Origin: JAQVWU01 sp964628455
Lineage (GTDB): Bacteria; Bacillota; Clostridia; Oscillospirales; CAG-272
Assembly: GCA_964628455.1 (NCBI GenBank)
Contig: CAZVPD010000044.1
Coordinates: 1-22,986, forward strand
Length of the DNA: 22,986 nt
Direction: 5' to 3'
Shown here: one piece after another, positions 6,889-14,732 of the stretch
How the letters are laid out: the number at the start of each line of letters is the position of its first letter
Position numbering within the stretch: the first letter of the stretch is position 1
Notes under the pieces: generated by a model
Databases searched by the model: none
The model's input: the letters and a program-made list of their open reading frames with translations, nothing else
Told to the model about the DNA's origin: nothing
Position numbers and translations under genes: made by a program

Positions 6889-8952
6889 TTATTTATTTCT
6901 GCCCGATGTTTTTATAGGCTTTTTATCATTGTCATGCCGCTTATAATCGGCTTTATTTTTGACAGCACTACGGCTAAACTCATCATCACCGCTTTTGATG
7001 CTCCCTTTATCCATACGGATCCTGTCTTTTTTGATCGGTTTTTGGGCGCCGATCCATCCGGAATTCATGTTTTTTTGTTTTAAACGACTGTTATTTAAAA
7101 TGTTATTCATCCCGTCGTTTTTCTTTTTTTCATCCGCCGATAAACCGGGATGCTTCCGGCCGTTTGAAACAAGGCATTCTCCACCGTTTCCGATCAGATC
7201 TTCGCGACCGCATTTTTGCAGTGCTTCTCGGACAAGCGATGCGTTTTCCGGACGGTTCCATTGAAGCAAAGCACGCTGCATTTGTCTTGCTTTATAATCG
7301 GTTTCGGTAAAAATTTTTTTACCGTCAAGGGGATTTATGCCCGTGTAATACATGACTGTCGAAGCCGTTCCGGGGGTCGGATAAAAATCCTGGACCTGTT
7401 CCGGCACACATCCGTTTTTTTTCAGATAAAGAGCCAGTTCAACCGCATGTTCCAAACGGCTTCCCGGATGACTGGACATCAGATAGGGAACAAGATATTG
7501 TTCCTTCCGAAAACTTTCCGTAAGAGCAAAAAAACGTTCGCGGAAATGCTCATAGATACTTATTTCGGGCTTTCCCATTGCGGCAAGCACATCAGAACTG
7601 CAGTGTTCAGGCGCCACTTTCAATTGACCGCTTATGTGATCCCGGACAAGTTTCCGAAAAAAAGCATCATCATTATCATACAGCATATAATCGTACCGTA
7701 TACCGGAGCGAATAAAAACCTTTTTTACACCCCCAACTTTTTCAACAGCGCGAAGTAATCGGATATAGTCGCTGTGATCGGCATTCAGATGTCTGCATGG
7801 TTTTGGAGTCAGACATTTCCGGTCTGCACACACACCTTTTTCTTTTTGCCGCATACACGATGGATTTCTGAAATTCGCCGTAGGACCCCCTATATCGTGT
7901 ATATAACCTTTGAATCCGGGTAAAGCTGTGATGATTTCTGCTTCATGAACGACCGATTCTATACTGCGCGAGCGTACGGTCCGTCCCTGATGAAAAGAGA
8001 GCGCACAGAAATTGCAGGCACCGAAACATCCGCGGTTATGAGTTATGGAAAATTTAACTTCTTCAATCGCAGGTATACCGCCTTCGGAAAGATAGGACGG
8101 ATGAAAATCCCTCATATAAGGCAGCGCGTAAATCCGGTCAAGTTCCTCACGTTCAAGCGGAGGCATGGGTGGATTTTGAACCAGCAGCCGGTCACCGTAA
8201 GATTCCGTAACCGCACGACCGTAAACAGAATCCTGTTCTCTATACTGTAAACCGAATGCTTTTGCATATATATTTTTATTATTCTTCAGCTCATCATAAT
8301 CAAATCCTCCCGCAGATTCGAAATGTAACAACTCATCTTGCTTTGTCAGGTAAACCGTTCCGCGCACATCGTTTATTTTTTTAACGGGAACGCCGCGGGC
8401 AAGAAGCGATGCGATACGGATCAATATATTTTCACCCATTCCGTATGCCAGAAGGTCGGCTCTGGAATCAATTAAAATGCTTCTTCTGATTTTATCATCC
8501 CAATAATCATAATGTGCGAACCTTCTGAGCGATGCTTCCAGCCCGCCGATGATGATCGGAACATCTCCGTATGCTTCCCGTATCCTGTTGCAGTAAACGA
8601 TTACCGCACGATCGGGACGTTTTCCCGTTTTTCCGCCCGGCGAATAGTAATCGTAGCTGCGCTTCTTTTTGGATGATGTATAATGTGCCACCATAGAATC
8701 GATGTTGCCTGCCGAAACAAGAAAACCAAGGCGTGGTTTTCCGAATTCACGGAAAGCATTGCACGATTTATAATCAGGCTGAGGCAATATTGCGACAGTA
8801 TATCCCTCTGCTTCCAACACCCGGGACAGTATGGCCGCGCCGAAAGAAGGATGGTCGACATAAGCGTCACCGGTGACAAAAACAAAATCCGGTTTTTCCC
8901 ATCCCCTGGCTTCCATTTCATTCTTTGATATCGGTAAAAAATTACTCTCCAT
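6889..8952 (-). CDS. ygiQ: YgiQ-family radical SAM protein (UPF0313)
   Basis: This 687-residue protein matches the YgiQ family throughout. It has the conserved opening FLP-x-S-x-x-EM-x-x-x-GW, then VTGDAYVDHPSFGAAI (about 26-41). GGLEASLRRFAHYDYW lies near 150, and the radical SAM cluster motif CFGACNFC has cysteines at 309, 313 and 316. IHDIGGPTANF and YPTPGTASTVMYYTG follow. The cluster should bind a 4Fe-4S centre and cleave S-adenosylmethionine; the substrate of the family is unknown to me. The C-terminal 80 residues after about 610 are lysine-, asparagine- and serine-rich and probably disordered. The conserved FLP motif supports ATG at 8952, although no ribosome site precedes it and a promoter ends only about a dozen bases upstream. 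It follows infB, where rbfA would usually be found. Confidence 0.92.
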   Translation of the reverse strand: MESNFLPISKNEMEARGWEKPDFVFVTGDAYVDHPSFGAAILSRVLEAEGYTVAILPQPDYKSCNAFREFGKPRLGFLVSAGNIDSMVAHYTSSKKKRSYDYYSPGGKTGKRPDRAVIVYCNRIREAYGDVPIIIGGLEASLRRFAHYDYWDDKIRRSILIDSRADLLAYGMGENILIRIASLLARGVPVKKINDVRGTVYLTKQDELLHFESAGGFDYDELKNNKNIYAKAFGLQYREQDSVYGRAVTESYGDRLLVQNPPMPPLEREELDRIYALPYMRDFHPSYLSEGGIPAIEEVKFSITHNRGCFGACNFCALSFHQGRTVRSRSIESVVHEAEIITALPGFKGYIHDIGGPTANFRNPSCMRQKEKGVCADRKCLTPKPCRHLNADHSDYIRLLRAVEKVGGVKKVFIRSGIRYDYMLYDNDDAFFRKLVRDHISGQLKVAPEHCSSDVLAAMGKPEISIYEHFRERFFALTESFRKEQYLVPYLMSSHPGSRLEHAVELALYLKKNGCVPEQVQDFYPTPGTASTVMYYTGINPLDGKKIFTETDYKARQMQRALLQWNRPENASLVREALQKCGREDLIGNGGECLVSNGRKHPGLSADEKKKNDGMNNILNNSRLKQKNMNSGWIGAQKPIKKDRIRMDKGSIKSGDDEFSRSAVKNKADYKRHDNDKKPIKTSGRNK

Positions 8953-8964
8953 GTATCACAGAGC

Positions 8965-8993
8965 TTTATATCGGCTTCGGTTTTTCAATACAA
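8965..8993 (-). promoter_or_regulatory. Promoter for ygiQ, giving a very short or absent leader
   Basis: On the minus strand, TTGTAT (8993-8988), a 17-nt spacer and TATAAA (8970-8965). The expected transcription start around 8956-8959 is only 4-7 nt before the ATG at 8952. Confidence 0.55.
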
Positions 8994-9025
8994 AGCTTTC
9001 CTTTCCGCATTATTATTGGGAAATA

Positions 9026-9055
9026 CAGCGGCGGAAGTCAAATCTCCCGCCGCTG
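9026..9055 (-). terminator. GC-rich hairpin after infB, probable terminator with a poor U tract
   Basis: CAGCGGCGG and CCGCCGCTG (9026-9034 with 9047-9055) form a 9-bp perfect stem just after the infB stop. On the minus strand it is followed by TATTTCCC, a weak U run, so termination may be partial; it could also stabilise the 3' end. Confidence 0.55.
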
Positions 9056-9062
9056 CAGCATG

Positions 9063-11888
9063 TTATTTCTTTATTTCTACCATTTCAAATGCTTCTAAAA
9101 TATCACCTTCTCTTATATCATTGAATCGTTCCAAACCTATGCCGCACTCATATCCCTGTGCGACTTCGCGAACATCATCTTTAAAGCGGCGAAGAGAAGA
9201 AATTTTATCAACATATATGACCACACCGTCTCTAAGCACACGAATTTGTGCGCTTCGTGTAACTTTACCGTCCTGAACATACGAACCTGCAATCGTTCCT
9301 ATATTGGGCACATGGATTGTCTGGCGTACCGAAATATGCCCCAGAATATTTTCTCTGAACGTAGGTGCAAGCATACCTTTGAGTGCTGCTTCGATTTGTT
9401 CTATGCACTCGTATATAATACGGTATGTGCGTATGTCTACATTCTGCCGTTCTGCCGAATCGATGGCGTTTTTATCCGGACGAACGTTGAATCCGATGAT
9501 GATAGCATTGGAAGCAGAAGCAAACATAACGTCGTTTTCGGTAATTCCGCCGACAGCGGTATGAATAATCCGTACTTTTACTTCCTCGTTGGATAATTTT
9601 TCAAGTGACGACTTTACAGCTTCAGCCGATCCCGCCACATCCGCTTTCACAATGATTTTGAGCTCTTTCGTCCCTTCAGAAATGGCAGCAAACAAATCAT
9701 CGAGGTTAACTTTTGAATTGGCTTTAAATTCATCTTCCTTGATTTTCGAACGTCTTTGATCGGCAAGTTCACGCGCCATTCGTTCGTCTTCAACGACATT
9801 GAATTCATCGCCTGCGGCAGGTATTTCATCCAGTCCGAATATTTCTACGGGAACAGACGGCCCGGCCGACTTGATCTGATTACCGCGTTCATCCGACATT
9901 GCCCTGACACGTCCTACGGCAGAACCTGCAATAACCACATCACCGTTGTTAAGGGTTCCGTTCTGGACTAAAATCGTCGCGACAGGCCCGCGGCCTTTGT
10001 CAAGTTTTGATTCGATCACTATACCGCGTGCGCGGCGATTCGGATTTGCTTTATATTCTTTCATTTCCGCGAGCAGCAGGATGTTTTCAAGCAATTCGTC
10101 GATCCCAAAACCGGTTACGGCTGAAACAGGAACACAGATGATATCACCGCCCCATGCTTCCGGCACGAGTTCGTAATTTGTCAGCCCCTGCATGACAGTA
10201 TCGGGATGAGCACCCGGTTTATCCATTTTATTGATAGCGACGATAATATCCAGTCCCGCGTCTTTGGCATGGTTGATAGCTTCAATCGTCTGCGGCATGA
10301 TGCCGTCGTCGGCTGCCACTACCAATATGGCAATATCGGTAGCTTTGGCGCCGCGGGCTCTCATAGCCGTAAACGCAGCATGACCGGGAGTATCAAGAAA
10401 AGTAATTTCTTTGTTCTTTATTTTTACGCGATATGCGCCAATGTGCTGTGTTATACCTCCGGCTTCGCCGTCGGTAACATGAGAGTTTCTTATTTTATCA
10501 AGAAGCGATGTTTTACCGTGATCCACATGACCCATGACTACAACGACCGGAGCGCGCTCTGCAAGATACCCGTCTTCGGTATCCGTTTCATTGAACAAAC
10601 GGTCTTCGATAGAGACGACTACCTCATGCGATATTTTTGCTCCCATTTCATCTGCCACAAGGTATGCGGTATCATAATCGATTGTCTGATTAATATTTAC
10701 CATAACTCCGAGCAACATGAGTTTTTTTACCACATCGGATGCGGTAACCTTTAATCTTGAAGCCAATTCACTCACAACTATATTGTCAGGAATGGAAATG
10801 CGAAGCTGGGCTTTGCGTGCTTTTTCAAGTTCCAGTTTTTTCAGGCGGTCCATCGCCGTTTTTTCACGGTCATTGCGCGCACGGGAAGTTGTATCCCTTC
10901 CGGCAACTTTCATATCACGTCCGCGTGAAACGGCGTCGCGTCCTTTGGAAGTATCACGCCCTTTGGGAGTCGTATCACGTGTGTTTTGCTTTTTCAGCTT
11001 CTGTTTTTCCGAACCTATATCTTTGGCTGTTTCAGGGACAAGCGTTTCCACTTTATCGTCGAATCTTTCAAGATCAACCGACGAAGACCGTGTGTCTACC
11101 ACGCGTGATACTCCCATGGTCCGTGTTTCAGCCTGAGTAATGATCATCTCGCCGGGTTGTTCGGATGAAGGCTGCGGAGTATACTGCTGAACCTGAGGTT
11201 TTTGTGTTTTTGTTTGTTTGGGCTGAACAGGCTGCGGTCTTACGAATTGCTGCTGTGAACGCGGTCTGGCAGCTGACGGTTGTTCGGACGTCAACGGAAA
11301 TTGTTGTAATGTTCCATTGATTATGATCTGTCCCTGTCTGGGAGGACGCTGCCCCTGCTGCTGGGGAGGACGCTGTCCCTGCTGCTGGGGAGGACGCTGC
11401 CCCTGCTGCTGGGGAGGACGCTGCCCCTGCTGCTGGGGAGGAGTATGCTGCCCCTGCTGGGGAGGGAGCTGTCCCTGTTGTTTAATAACAGAATCAGCCT
11501 GTTTCTCCTCGGATTTCTTTTCGATTTCCTTTGGTGACACCGTTTCAGCTGCTTTTATTATTTCCTCGCTTTTAGCGGGTTCGGTTGTTTGTTCGGAAGG
11601 TGTTTCCTTTACCGCAACCAATGTTTTTTCGATATCCTCGGCAACAGGTTGAATTTTCTCGATTACCTTTTCGATTTTTATCGCACCGTTTAAATAATCG
11701 TCAATACTCGGTATTTGCTTTTCGGAAGTCAGCTCATTTAAAACAACCGAATAATCGACCGGTTCCATGACTGCCATATGTGTCCGTCCGGTAAATCCGC
11801 GGCTGGTAAGCAGGTCCACCAGGTCCTTGCTCTTTAAATTCAAATCTTTAGCCATATTGTTTATACGATATTTTTTATTCGATAACAT
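9063..11888 (-). CDS. infB: Translation initiation factor IF-2
   Basis: IF-2 is the GTPase that brings initiator fMet-tRNA to the 30S subunit and promotes 50S joining. This 941-residue protein has an N-terminal IF2_N domain (about 5-50) and a long variable region that includes a Pro/Gln repeat (about 140-190) and RGRD-rich segments (about 300-340). A second IF2_N-like region (about 360-420) precedes the G domain, with GHVDHGKT (about 451-458), DTPGHAAF and NKMDKP. The C-terminal domains end in GLERFNDIREGDILEAFEMVEIKK. An AGGAGGTG ribosome site overlaps the ylxQ stop, and ATG lies 3 nt after that stop, so the two are coupled. The repeat consists of four near-identical 24-bp units. A hairpin follows the gene, and rbfA does not follow. 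Confidence 0.97.
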   Translation of the reverse strand: MLSNKKYRINNMAKDLNLKSKDLVDLLTSRGFTGRTHMAVMEPVDYSVVLNELTSEKQIPSIDDYLNGAIKIEKVIEKIQPVAEDIEKTLVAVKETPSEQTTEPAKSEEIIKAAETVSPKEIEKKSEEKQADSVIKQQGQLPPQQGQHTPPQQQGQRPPQQQGQRPPQQQGQRPPQQQGQRPPRQGQIIINGTLQQFPLTSEQPSAARPRSQQQFVRPQPVQPKQTKTQKPQVQQYTPQPSSEQPGEMIITQAETRTMGVSRVVDTRSSSVDLERFDDKVETLVPETAKDIGSEKQKLKKQNTRDTTPKGRDTSKGRDAVSRGRDMKVAGRDTTSRARNDREKTAMDRLKKLELEKARKAQLRISIPDNIVVSELASRLKVTASDVVKKLMLLGVMVNINQTIDYDTAYLVADEMGAKISHEVVVSIEDRLFNETDTEDGYLAERAPVVVVMGHVDHGKTSLLDKIRNSHVTDGEAGGITQHIGAYRVKIKNKEITFLDTPGHAAFTAMRARGAKATDIAILVVAADDGIMPQTIEAINHAKDAGLDIIVAINKMDKPGAHPDTVMQGLTNYELVPEAWGGDIICVPVSAVTGFGIDELLENILLLAEMKEYKANPNRRARGIVIESKLDKGRGPVATILVQNGTLNNGDVVIAGSAVGRVRAMSDERGNQIKSAGPSVPVEIFGLDEIPAAGDEFNVVEDERMARELADQRRSKIKEDEFKANSKVNLDDLFAAISEGTKELKIIVKADVAGSAEAVKSSLEKLSNEEVKVRIIHTAVGGITENDVMFASASNAIIIGFNVRPDKNAIDSAERQNVDIRTYRIIYECIEQIEAALKGMLAPTFRENILGHISVRQTIHVPNIGTIAGSYVQDGKVTRSAQIRVLRDGVVIYVDKISSLRRFKDDVREVAQGYECGIGLERFNDIREGDILEAFEMVEIKK
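11341..11436 (-). repeat. Four tandem 24-bp repeats inside infB (Gln/Pro-rich octapeptide)
   Basis: Units begin at 11341, 11365, 11389 and 11413 and differ at only one base (C or T at the 12th position, T in the second unit). On the coding strand each encodes the octapeptide QQQGQRPP, about residues 151-182 of IF-2. Degenerate part-units flank the array on both sides (to about 11329 and 11475). Confidence 0.95.
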
Positions 11889-11891
11889 ATA

Positions 11892-12263
11892 TTACACCTC
11901 CTGCGGATTATTCCGCTTTACAACAGTTGTTGAGTCGATTATTTCCAAAATAGCTGCCGCAAAGCCCTTATCCGTGACTGATACTGCAGATACAACACTT
12001 TTCTGACCTATAAAATGAGCCAGCGTGTCCATGGTCATATTTAAATTACTAAATTGGGTTTTATAATATTTACAGCAGTTTTCTATTCGTTTTCTTGTGT
12101 TATCCGATATATCCGACGCAAGCAAAACAATAGGAACGGGTTTATTCCGGATATACTCGGTTATCCGATCGGTACCATAAATAATTTTACCGGCTTTTCG
12201 GGCAAGCCCCAGCATACTGCCGAGTTTTTTTTGAGGAGAGCTTAATCTTATATTATCCTCCAT
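11892..12263 (-). CDS. ylxQ: L7Ae-family ribosomal/RNA-binding protein YlxQ
   Basis: This protein of about 123 residues belongs to the L7Ae/L30e/S12e fold that binds kink-turn RNA. The recognisable core is KLGSMLGLARKAGKIIYG, followed by VPIVLLASDISDNTRKRI. Its fixed place between ylxR and infB supports the YlxQ assignment. Several in-frame starts exist (12293, 12290, 12269 and 12263). AAAGGAG lies 10 nt before ATG 12263 but only 4 nt before ATG 12269, so I choose 12263. The gene then overlaps the end of ylxR by 11 nt, implying coupled translation. Its exact target RNA is not evident. Confidence 0.88.
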   Translation of the reverse strand: MEDNIRLSSPQKKLGSMLGLARKAGKIIYGTDRITEYIRNKPVPIVLLASDISDNTRKRIENCCKYYKTQFSNLNMTMDTLAHFIGQKSVVSAVSVTDKGFAAAILEIIDSTTVVKRNNPQEV

Positions 12264-12543
12264 TATCATGCAGCTCCTTTTCAAGCTCATCATATACAGT
12301 ATCGGGTATTAAACAATCCAGATTGCGCTCAAGTCTTTTAGCTTTGCGCGCTTTCTTTAAACACGCGATATTTTTGCAGATGTAAGCACCCCGGCCGGAT
12401 TTTTTACCGGTAAAATCGAGCGTAACAATACCCTCCGGCGATCTGACCACACGCAGAAGCGTGTTCTTCGGTCGGGATTCACCGCAGCCGGTACATTTAC
12501 GTTCAGGTGTCCTCTTTTTCGGCTTTTCCGAGTTCGGCAACAA
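12253..12543 (-). CDS. ylxR: YlxR/RnpM RNA-binding protein (DUF448)
   Basis: This 96-residue basic protein carries the DUF448 hallmarks RTPERKCTGCGESRPKNTLLRVVR and GKKSGRGAYICKNIACLKKA. In Bacillus subtilis YlxR has been reported to bind RNase P and modulate its activity (RnpM). The frame opens right after a TGA at 12546-12544 with two consecutive TTG codons and no ATG; GGAG lies 8 nt before the first TTG, so TTG at 12543 is the likely start. It sits in the standard place after nusA and overlaps ylxQ. Confidence 0.93.
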   Translation of the reverse strand: MLPNSEKPKKRTPERKCTGCGESRPKNTLLRVVRSPEGIVTLDFTGKKSGRGAYICKNIACLKKARKAKRLERNLDCLIPDTVYDELEKELHDNGG

Positions 12544-12603
12544 TCAATCAACTCCATCATTCAGTTTAACACGGATCAGGCAGATAAGTCAAGAATAATA
12601 TGT

Positions 12604-13626
12604 TTATTCTGTTTTAATATCAATTTTATATCCGGTAAGCCTGGCTGCAAGTCTGGCATTCTGTCCTTCCTTACCGATAGCCAGAGATAACTGATCGGGA
12701 TCTACGATGACGCGACAGGATTTTTCTCCGTCGAGAATTACATTTTTTACGGTTGCAGGAGCCAGAGCTGCTTTAATGTATTTTGCGGGATCCTCGCTGA
12801 AATTGATGATATCGATTTTTTCGCCGCGTAATTCATTGACAATCCCGTCGATTCGCATTCCCTTATTTCCGATGCATGCACCGATCGCATCAACGTTCGG
12901 ATCACGTGACATAACCGACATTTTTGTCCTGGATCCCGCTTCCCGGGTAACATTTTTTATTATAACGGTACCGTCTTGAATTTCTGGTATTTCCAGTTCG
13001 AAAAGTCGTTTGACAAGTCCGGGATGCGTCCGGGAGAGTGTCACAAGAGGTCCTCTTGATTCTTTTCGGACTTCCATTACAAACACTTTGATTTTTTCGT
13101 TTTCACGGAAAACTTCATTCGGTATCAGTTCCGTTTTCAGCAGAGTCGCTATGCTTGTACCGGTATCAACGGTTACATTCCCGGTGACAGGATCGATTTT
13201 TTGTACTGTCGCGGTTATAATTTCTTCTTTTTTGTTTTCGTATTCCTTTATCATCATGCCGCGTTCCGCTTCACGAATTCCCTGAATAATAACCTGCTTG
13301 GCTGTAGAAGCACTCAGCCTGCGAAAATTTTTAGGTTTCATTTCCATTTCGCAAATACCGCCGATTTCATAATGGCGATTGATTTTCTGAGCTTCCTCCA
13401 ATGATATCTGTGTCTGAGGTTCTTCTACTTTTTCGACTATTTCAAGCTGCTGATATACTTTAAGTTCTTTTTTTTGAGCATCAAGAATAACTTTTACATT
13501 GTTTCCGCCAACTTCCCGCTTATAAGCACTCAACAATGCGGCTTCGACTCTTTCGAGCATATATTCTTTTGGGATACCTTTTTCTTTCTCAAGCATTTCC
13601 AAAGCGGTGAAAAATTCGGTATTCAT
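12604..13626 (-). CDS. nusA: Transcription termination/antitermination protein NusA
   Basis: NusA binds RNA polymerase near the RNA exit channel and modulates pausing, termination and antitermination. The 340-residue product has the N-terminal polymerase-binding domain opening with MNTEFFTALEMLEKEKGI and an S1 domain (about 130-200, TATVQKIDPVTGNVTVDTG). It then has two KH domains, with IGNKGMRIDGIVNELRGEKIDII and LAIGKEGQNARLAARLTGYKIDI. It ends right after KH2 and lacks the acidic repeats of the E. coli protein, the usual Gram-positive form. AGGAG lies 8 nt before the ATG. Confidence 0.97.
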   Translation of the reverse strand: MNTEFFTALEMLEKEKGIPKEYMLERVEAALLSAYKREVGGNNVKVILDAQKKELKVYQQLEIVEKVEEPQTQISLEEAQKINRHYEIGGICEMEMKPKNFRRLSASTAKQVIIQGIREAERGMMIKEYENKKEEIITATVQKIDPVTGNVTVDTGTSIATLLKTELIPNEVFRENEKIKVFVMEVRKESRGPLVTLSRTHPGLVKRLFELEIPEIQDGTVIIKNVTREAGSRTKMSVMSRDPNVDAIGACIGNKGMRIDGIVNELRGEKIDIINFSEDPAKYIKAALAPATVKNVILDGEKSCRVIVDPDQLSLAIGKEGQNARLAARLTGYKIDIKTE

Positions 13627-13671
13627 CTTTTTTTCTCCTGTTACCGGGCTGATACCGGTTTCCTCCGTATA

Positions 13672-14151
13672 CTAAATTTCATCGTAATTATAATAGATAT
13701 TTGCGCGTGAAACCGCTGTTCGTTCGATTCTTATCGAATCACTGTCGGATACCGACAGGATTATGATTCCTTCTTCATAAGAACGGAGAAAGCCCCGAAG
13801 GATTTTCACACCTTTATAAGCGGTAAACAGTTTTAAAGTTATCTCCTTGCCAATCGATGATATAAAATGCCTGTCGGTCCGAAGTTCGCGTTCAATACCC
13901 GGAGAAGACACTTCGAGTCTGTAAGCCCCTTCGATCAGGTCGGCTTCGTCGAGAATAGGATCTATTACGCGATGGACTTTTTCACAGTCGTCTATAAAAA
14001 TCCCCTCTGGTTTATCAATTGTTATCCGGAGATACCATTCCGATCCTTCTTTAACATATTCCGAATCCCATAATTCATAACCGAGTTCATGTATATGGGG
14101 TTCAAGCAGCTCACGGGCAGCGGCGGTTGTATTTTTCTGCATTTTCGGCAT
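13672..14151 (-). CDS. rimP: Ribosome maturation factor RimP
   Basis: RimP assists maturation of the 30S subunit. This 159-residue protein shows the family patterns LGYELWDSEYVKEG, LRITIDKPEGIFIDDCEKVHR and LEVSSPGIERELRT, plus a C-terminal SH3-like domain. The frame is open upstream to 14202, but ATG at 14151 is preferred because GGAG lies 10 nt before it and homologues begin near this point. It is the first gene of the rimP-nusA-ylxR-ylxQ-infB operon. Confidence 0.95.
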   Translation of the reverse strand: MPKMQKNTTAAARELLEPHIHELGYELWDSEYVKEGSEWYLRITIDKPEGIFIDDCEKVHRVIDPILDEADLIEGAYRLEVSSPGIERELRTDRHFISSIGKEITLKLFTAYKGVKILRGFLRSYEEGIIILSVSDSDSIRIERTAVSRANIYYNYDEI

Positions 14152-14228
14152 AACTCTTACGCTCCGTTTTATTTTTACATTAATCGGCGAAAAATAAATC
14201 AAACTGAAAATAGATCCCTATATAAACA

Positions 14229-14257
14229 CTGAAGAGCAGGTAAACCCTACTCTTCAG
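14229..14257 (-). promoter_or_regulatory. Hairpin in the rimP-nusA-infB leader RNA
   Basis: In the leader, CTGAAGAG (minus strand, from 14257) pairs with CTCTTCAG (to 14229); after one mismatch, AGG pairs with CCT below a small loop. TGTTTATAT follows, a weak U run. It could be a transcription attenuator or an mRNA-stabilising element; it does not look like a full terminator. Confidence 0.5.
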
Positions 14258-14278
14258 AATAATCTATCAAACAAAATT

Positions 14279-14307
14279 ATTATAACACAAATTACTGGAT
14301 AATGCAA
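14279..14307 (-). promoter_or_regulatory. Promoter for the rimP-nusA-ylxR-ylxQ-infB operon
   Basis: On the minus strand, TTGCAT (14307-14302), a 17-nt spacer and TATAAT (14284-14279). Transcription would start near 14272, giving a leader of about 120 nt that contains the hairpin at 14229-14257. Confidence 0.7.
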
Positions 14308-14347
14308 TAGTTTCCGAACATTTTTTTATCATTCCCGAAGATATAAT

Positions 14348-14719
14348 TTATTCATTTTCGATTTTTTCTTCGGAATTGTTTTTAAGTAATCCGGAACCGC
14401 AGAAGGGGCAAAAATCAAAATCCGATGATATGACTTTTCCGCAGTTATCACATTCAGTATTTCCGTTTAATGCGTTGAGTTCGTTCTTCAAAGACTTTAT
14501 AAACATACGTTTTGTGCCGATCAGTTCAAAAAGTTCATCAACCAACGGTTGATTTTCTGTTTTGCTTAAATGGGTATAGTAAATCTCAAAGCCCAGTTCA
14601 TAGATCAAACCATTTAGTTCATCGTCTGTTTTCTTGAGTATTCTTTTGATTTTCAATATTTTTCTGAGATGATCCGTTTGGCTTTTTGTGCTTCTTAATA
14701 AATTTTTTATATTTTCCAT
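14348..14719 (-). CDS. Small coiled-coil protein with C-terminal zinc ribbon, function unknown (second copy of the type)
   Basis: This 123-residue protein has a charged N-terminal helical region, a central helix-rich part with YELGFEIYY, and a C-terminal zinc ribbon CDNCG...CPFCG (about residues 90-108). It resembles the 134-residue protein at 1423-1827 in layout: a YE-x-(I/L)-G segment, a helical region, then two CxxCG pairs. The frame is open upstream, but ATG at 14719 has AGGGG 8 nt before it and sits 13 nt after the EEP gene, so it is probably the last gene of that operon. No terminator is visible before the rimP promoter. I cannot assign a function. Confidence 0.82.
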   Translation of the reverse strand: MENIKNLLRSTKSQTDHLRKILKIKRILKKTDDELNGLIYELGFEIYYTHLSKTENQPLVDELFELIGTKRMFIKSLKNELNALNGNTECDNCGKVISSDFDFCPFCGSGLLKNNSEEKIENE

Positions 14720-14732
14720 CAATAAATCCCCT

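Noticed and set aside
11341..11436. Regular repeats that might suggest a CRISPR array
   Set aside because: The 24-bp units are directly adjacent with no spacers and lie in frame within infB.
11317..11652. A plus-strand frame rich in Cys, Trp and Gly with an eight-residue repeat
   Set aside because: It is the antisense of the infB Gln/Pro repeat; the opposite strand is clearly IF-2 coding sequence, and the frame has no ribosome site or known family.
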